From: Coemansia sp. RSA 922
Taxonomy: Eukaryota > Kickxellomycota > Kickxellomycetes > Kickxellales > Kickxellaceae
Assembly (NCBI GenBank): GCA_027577415.1
Contig: JANBQS010000369.1
Coordinates: 1-19,796, forward strand
DNA: 19,796 nucleotides
Direction of reading: 5' to 3'
The notes under the pieces: generated by a model
Seen by the model: only the letters and a program-made list of their open reading frames with translations
What the model was told of the DNA's origin: nothing
The model's database searches: none
Position numbers and translations under genes: made by a program
Part shown: in pieces, positions 17,078 through 19,796 of the stretch
How positions within the stretch are numbered: position 1 is the first letter of the stretch
How the letters are laid out: each line of letters starts with the position of its first letter

Positions 17078-18763
17078 ATGTTCGCGTTGGGTACACTTCC
17101 TGACCACTTGATTAGAAATATTGCACGCCATGGAAGGTTTAACCCCATGAAACATAGTACACGTGAATATGGTTTTGATTTTAACCTCTCTGAGGTGGCA
17201 AAGTTTTCTCAAATCTCGTCGCAATGGAGATTTGCTTGCTTACCATTCTTGAGCTCTATTGCCATGTTCTATATTGACGTGTACGGCACTTCAGCCTGGC
17301 AGAAGCCTGGCAGTATTGGAAATACAATCGAGTTTGCCATTGATAATAATGCTCAGAAGTATGTAAAGTCAGTCTATATGGACATAAGCTATATGGACGT
17401 GGTTGACGGGACGGCATGGAACGTAATGAACTCGCCAATGTTTAAAAATGCTAGATTTGTCAATGTCAAAAATATCAAACTGGATCTGATAGCCGATGAC
17501 ACCCATATATTGCCTAGTGGAGAGGAGTGCAAGGCCAATATTACACAGTTTGTAAAAGGACTAAACCAAATGTTTCCCAATGCAGTGTCCCTTTGTTTGA
17601 AAAGCCATAAATTTACTCATCAAGAAATGAAAATGATACCAACTGGTCTAAGCTATCTAGTTGCGTCGTTATTAGTATACAGAAAGGATATAACATACTC
17701 ACTTTGTACAGATAATTTTGTGGTTGGTACTTTACCTGCTTTTATAGCATTAACAAATATTTCATACGATGAATGGTATGATGCAGACATATTCGCCCAG
17801 CTGATATGCCTGAATTCCTCCACACTTATTGAGCTCAAGGCCAATTTTGATAACTCGTCCTTCTTTCGAGATATTGTCCTCTCTGACGATGGAGTACTCA
17901 TTGAATACCCTAATCTCAAATCCCTATCGCTTGGCTATGGCCAGGTAAGAGAAGATGAGCACATATTAATATTAGAGGGAGCGCCATTTCCAGCACTTTC
18001 TAGCATAACGTTGAGTGGACTAAACTGCATTGGTAATGATATACTGTTTAGAGGTAATAGTCAGACGCTAGAGCATATTGAAATGGGGAATGCAGTTAAT
18101 GAATACTTGCTTATCCCCAATATTGAAGACACGAGGCGAATAAATTTCCCTAGGCTGAAAAGTATACTCATTACTATTTGCCATAATGGTGAGACGTCTG
18201 AGCCTGATGACGAGCGCAAGATGCTAGATTTTGCTATCAGCGGCGGACCAAACATCCAGTGTATGAGATTTACGTTATGCCATAGCATCAGCAAAGACAA
18301 CTTTATGAGCAGGCTTTGCAGCGCAAGCATAGCTAGTGGCTTGGTTTATCTTGAGATATTACAGCTTGATTTATCTGTTTTGGACCTTATCTCTATTTTG
18401 AAGTGTACGCCCAATCTAAAACATTTGCTATTGCAGGCGCCAATAGATGGATCAGCAGAGGCAGTGACAACTCTTGGATGTGTGGCAGATAGAAATGCCT
18501 TGGCACGGCTTTGTCGAGAATACTCTATGCCTAGGTCCAGGTTAGCAGTGGTTACATTCGGCCAGTGTTCAGAGCCAATACTCGCCGTTCATATAGGACA
18601 TATTTTGAGCCTGTTGTGTCCAAGGATGTCTATGGTGAGGTGGACAGGAGGTGCAAAGTTTATTGAGATAGCTTATAATTGCGTATCCAAACAGGGAGTT
18701 TACAGCGAGTATCAGGAACGGTTAGAGGAGGTAGAATGGGGCCAGCGCGAGAGTGGCTATTAA
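17078..18763 (+). CDS. F-box / leucine-rich-repeat-like protein
   Basis: A 561-residue, single-exon protein. Residues about 5-58 resemble an F-box: LPDHLIRNIARHG, then VAKFSQISSQWRFACLPFL, matching the LPxHLxxxI ... FSxxSxxWRxxxxPxL pattern. The rest contains irregular LRR-like strands such as YPNLKSLSLGYG (about 284-295), FPALSSITLSGLNCIGND, FPRLKSILITIC, IQCMRFTLC and CTPNLKHLLLQAP. Proteins of this build usually act as substrate-recognition subunits of SCF ubiquitin ligases, with the F-box binding Skp1 and the repeats binding the target; here that is inferred. A poly(A) signal AATAAA is at 18865-18870. A shortened paralogue lies about 0.6 kb downstream in the same orientation, so this belongs to a locally duplicating family. 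Codon use is A+T-rich. The F-box assignment is by eye, and the target is unknown. Confidence 0.7.
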   Translation: MFALGTLPDHLIRNIARHGRFNPMKHSTREYGFDFNLSEVAKFSQISSQWRFACLPFLSSIAMFYIDVYGTSAWQKPGSIGNTIEFAIDNNAQKYVKSVYMDISYMDVVDGTAWNVMNSPMFKNARFVNVKNIKLDLIADDTHILPSGEECKANITQFVKGLNQMFPNAVSLCLKSHKFTHQEMKMIPTGLSYLVASLLVYRKDITYSLCTDNFVVGTLPAFIALTNISYDEWYDADIFAQLICLNSSTLIELKANFDNSSFFRDIVLSDDGVLIEYPNLKSLSLGYGQVREDEHILILEGAPFPALSSITLSGLNCIGNDILFRGNSQTLEHIEMGNAVNEYLLIPNIEDTRRINFPRLKSILITICHNGETSEPDDERKMLDFAISGGPNIQCMRFTLCHSISKDNFMSRLCSASIASGLVYLEILQLDLSVLDLISILKCTPNLKHLLLQAPIDGSAEAVTTLGCVADRNALARLCREYSMPRSRLAVVTFGQCSEPILAVHIGHILSLLCPRMSMVRWTGGAKFIEIAYNCVSKQGVYSEYQERLEEVEWGQRESGY

Positions 18764-19348
18764 AATGTAGCATAGCGATCTGGCTTTTATTTTTGTGCCA
18801 CTTTGCTTGTAGCTCGTTGGGGTCTGCAATAATCTTATCATATTCTTTAGCTGTCTCACTTGGGAATAAACAAAGAAAACCCATTTCATATGTGCCCTCA
18901 TCGGCGTCTAATAGACATACTTAATGGCCAGTGTATATATTTGCTTAACAAGTAATAAATTGACTAAATAAAAAATAAGCTGCTTATCAGCCATGCACAT
19001 GCAATAAAAAGGTAGGCTTTGTTCACTTTTCACCGAAAGAAGAGCTTTGAATGCTGCTCCTTTGCTTGTCACAAAAAAAAAGACTCTTAGGATTATAGCT
19101 TTGCATGCTACCATTTTCTTATCACATAAAGAATACTTAGGATTGCTTCTTTGTAGCGAAAGTACAAAAGCTTTTACAATTAGCACTTTAAAGAAGTGCA
19201 CAAAACTGTGTTGAGGCTTTTTGTCCATGTCAAAAAATACTTGTTCTCTATCTTTCTCACTATACCAAACTGTCAATTTTTTTATACTCTTCATAATTTC
19301 AAATTCTTCTTGACCTTTATCCCAGCTACCACACACATCCTTGCCCCA
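18764..19348 (+). promoter_or_regulatory. Intergenic region between the two F-box copies, carrying a duplicated promoter region
   Basis: 585 bases. The first part is the 3' flank of the intact F-box gene (AATAAA 18865-18870), with a coding-like minus-strand stretch overlapping it (about 18775-18911). From about 18999 it is a diverged copy of the region upstream of the first F-box gene (16765 onward). An internal approximate tandem repeat lies at 19043-19144. A TATA-like TTTATACT at about 19281-19288 precedes the start of the second copy. Confidence 0.5.
19043..19144 (+). repeat. Approximate tandem repeat, two units of about 50 bp
   Basis: Unit one (19043-19094) and unit two (19097-19144) both run AGCTTTGxATGCT ... 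CTT(G/A)TCACA ... A-rich ... CTTAGGATT. The upstream region of the first F-box gene has a single related unit (AGCTTTGTTTGCTGCC, from about 16816). The extra unit therefore arose in the second copy or was lost in the first. Confidence 0.6.
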
Positions 19349-19732
19349 ATGTTTAATCTGGGCACACTTCCTGACCACTTGATTGAAAATATTGCGTGCC
19401 ATGGAAGGCTCAACCCCATGAAGCATCATTCAACTAAACGTGGTTGGAAATCTAACCTCTCAAACGTGGCAAAGTTTTCTCAAATCTCATCGCATTGGAG
19501 AACGGTTTGTCTACCATTCTTGAGCACTGTTGCCATATTTGACATGTTCTTACAATATGTTGTACCTAAGCATTTGACTTGTAAGATTGGAAGTACAATT
19601 GAATTTGTTATTGATAACAATGTTCAGAAGTATGTAAAGTCAGTCAAAATGATTGTGAGCTACATCGACGTGGTTGACGGGACGGCGTGGAACATAATGA
19701 ACTCGCCAATGTTTAGAAATGTAGATTTGTAG
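19349..19732 (+). pseudogene. Truncated, frameshifted copy of the F-box/LRR gene
   Basis: The ATG at 19349 starts a 127-codon frame that follows the first 126 residues of the intact gene closely (LGTLPDHLI, VAKFSQISS, CLPFLS, TIEF, IDNN, QKYVKSV, DVVDGTAWN and NSPMF are shared). Just before the stop, the intact gene reads AATGCTAGATTTGT where this copy reads AATGTAGATTTGT: one base is missing, which shifts the frame into TAG at 19730-19732. Directly after this point the two sequences stop resembling each other, so the LRR part is absent. Only the F-box and a short following region would be made. This is most likely a pseudogene, although a short F-box-only protein cannot be excluded. The last 64 bases of the window show only A+T-rich sequence. 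Confidence 0.7.
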
Positions 19733-19796
19733 TCTAGCTTATTTGGCGTTAGCCTAAGTCACCGTTCTAATGTCTCGTATTAAATAAAATAATAAA

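Noticed and set aside
1..19796. tRNA, rRNA, CRISPR arrays, transposase or reverse transcriptase genes
   Set aside because: Looked for on both strands by eye; nothing supportable was found. tRNAscan-SE and a repeat-library search would be decisive.

Overview
This window is nuclear DNA from a fungus. The genes encode fungal or eukaryotic core proteins (a NoxR/p67phox-type oxidase activator, a Pmr1-type Golgi Ca2+/Mn2+ pump, Pro1, Rok1, Syf2). They lie close together on both strands and carry few, short introns (about 84-132 bases) with GT...AG ends. One intron has a perfect TACTAAC branch site. Pyrimidine-rich leaders precede most start codons. The presence of JMJD4, which budding yeast lacks, next to compact genes and F-box/LRR paralogues suggests an early-diverging filamentous fungus. 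A Kickxellales-like organism is my best guess, but this is inference and not proven here.

Left and middle part (1-14,400) is a gene-dense core: a small Ser/Thr-rich GPI-anchored-type surface protein (405-638, +); a four-exon NoxR homologue (756-3220, -) convergent with it; a classical protein tyrosine phosphatase (3567-4463, -); a JMJD4-type 2-oxoglutarate oxygenase (4824-6032, +) divergent from the phosphatase; a Pmr1-type P-type ATPase (6193-8940, +); glutamate 5-kinase with a long disordered N-terminal extension (9521-11734, +, three exons); the DEAD-box rRNA-processing helicase Rok1/DDX52 (11870-13618, +, two exons); and the spliceosomal protein Syf2 (13667-14383, -), convergent with Rok1. 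I see no pathway linking these neighbours. They look like ordinary core genes side by side.

Right part (about 14,400-19,796) is clearly more A+T-rich and looks like an accessory, fast-changing stretch. It holds two small unrecognised genes (14561-14941, - and 16036-16437, +), about 1.1 kb of gene-poor DNA with a short repeated element and an inverted repeat, and a full-length F-box/LRR-type gene (17078-18763, +). After these comes a second F-box copy (19349-19732, +), duplicated together with its upstream DNA but cut off and frameshifted after about 127 codons. Coding-like scraps on the minus strand (near 18775-18911 and 15060-15197) suggest further gene decay.

I do not see a convincing new multi-gene system. 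The observations most worth following are the tandem F-box duplication with its duplicated promoter region, the two orphan genes, the 12-base first coding exon of NoxR, and the roughly 216-residue extension of Pro1. No tRNA, rRNA, CRISPR array or intact transposon was recognised.
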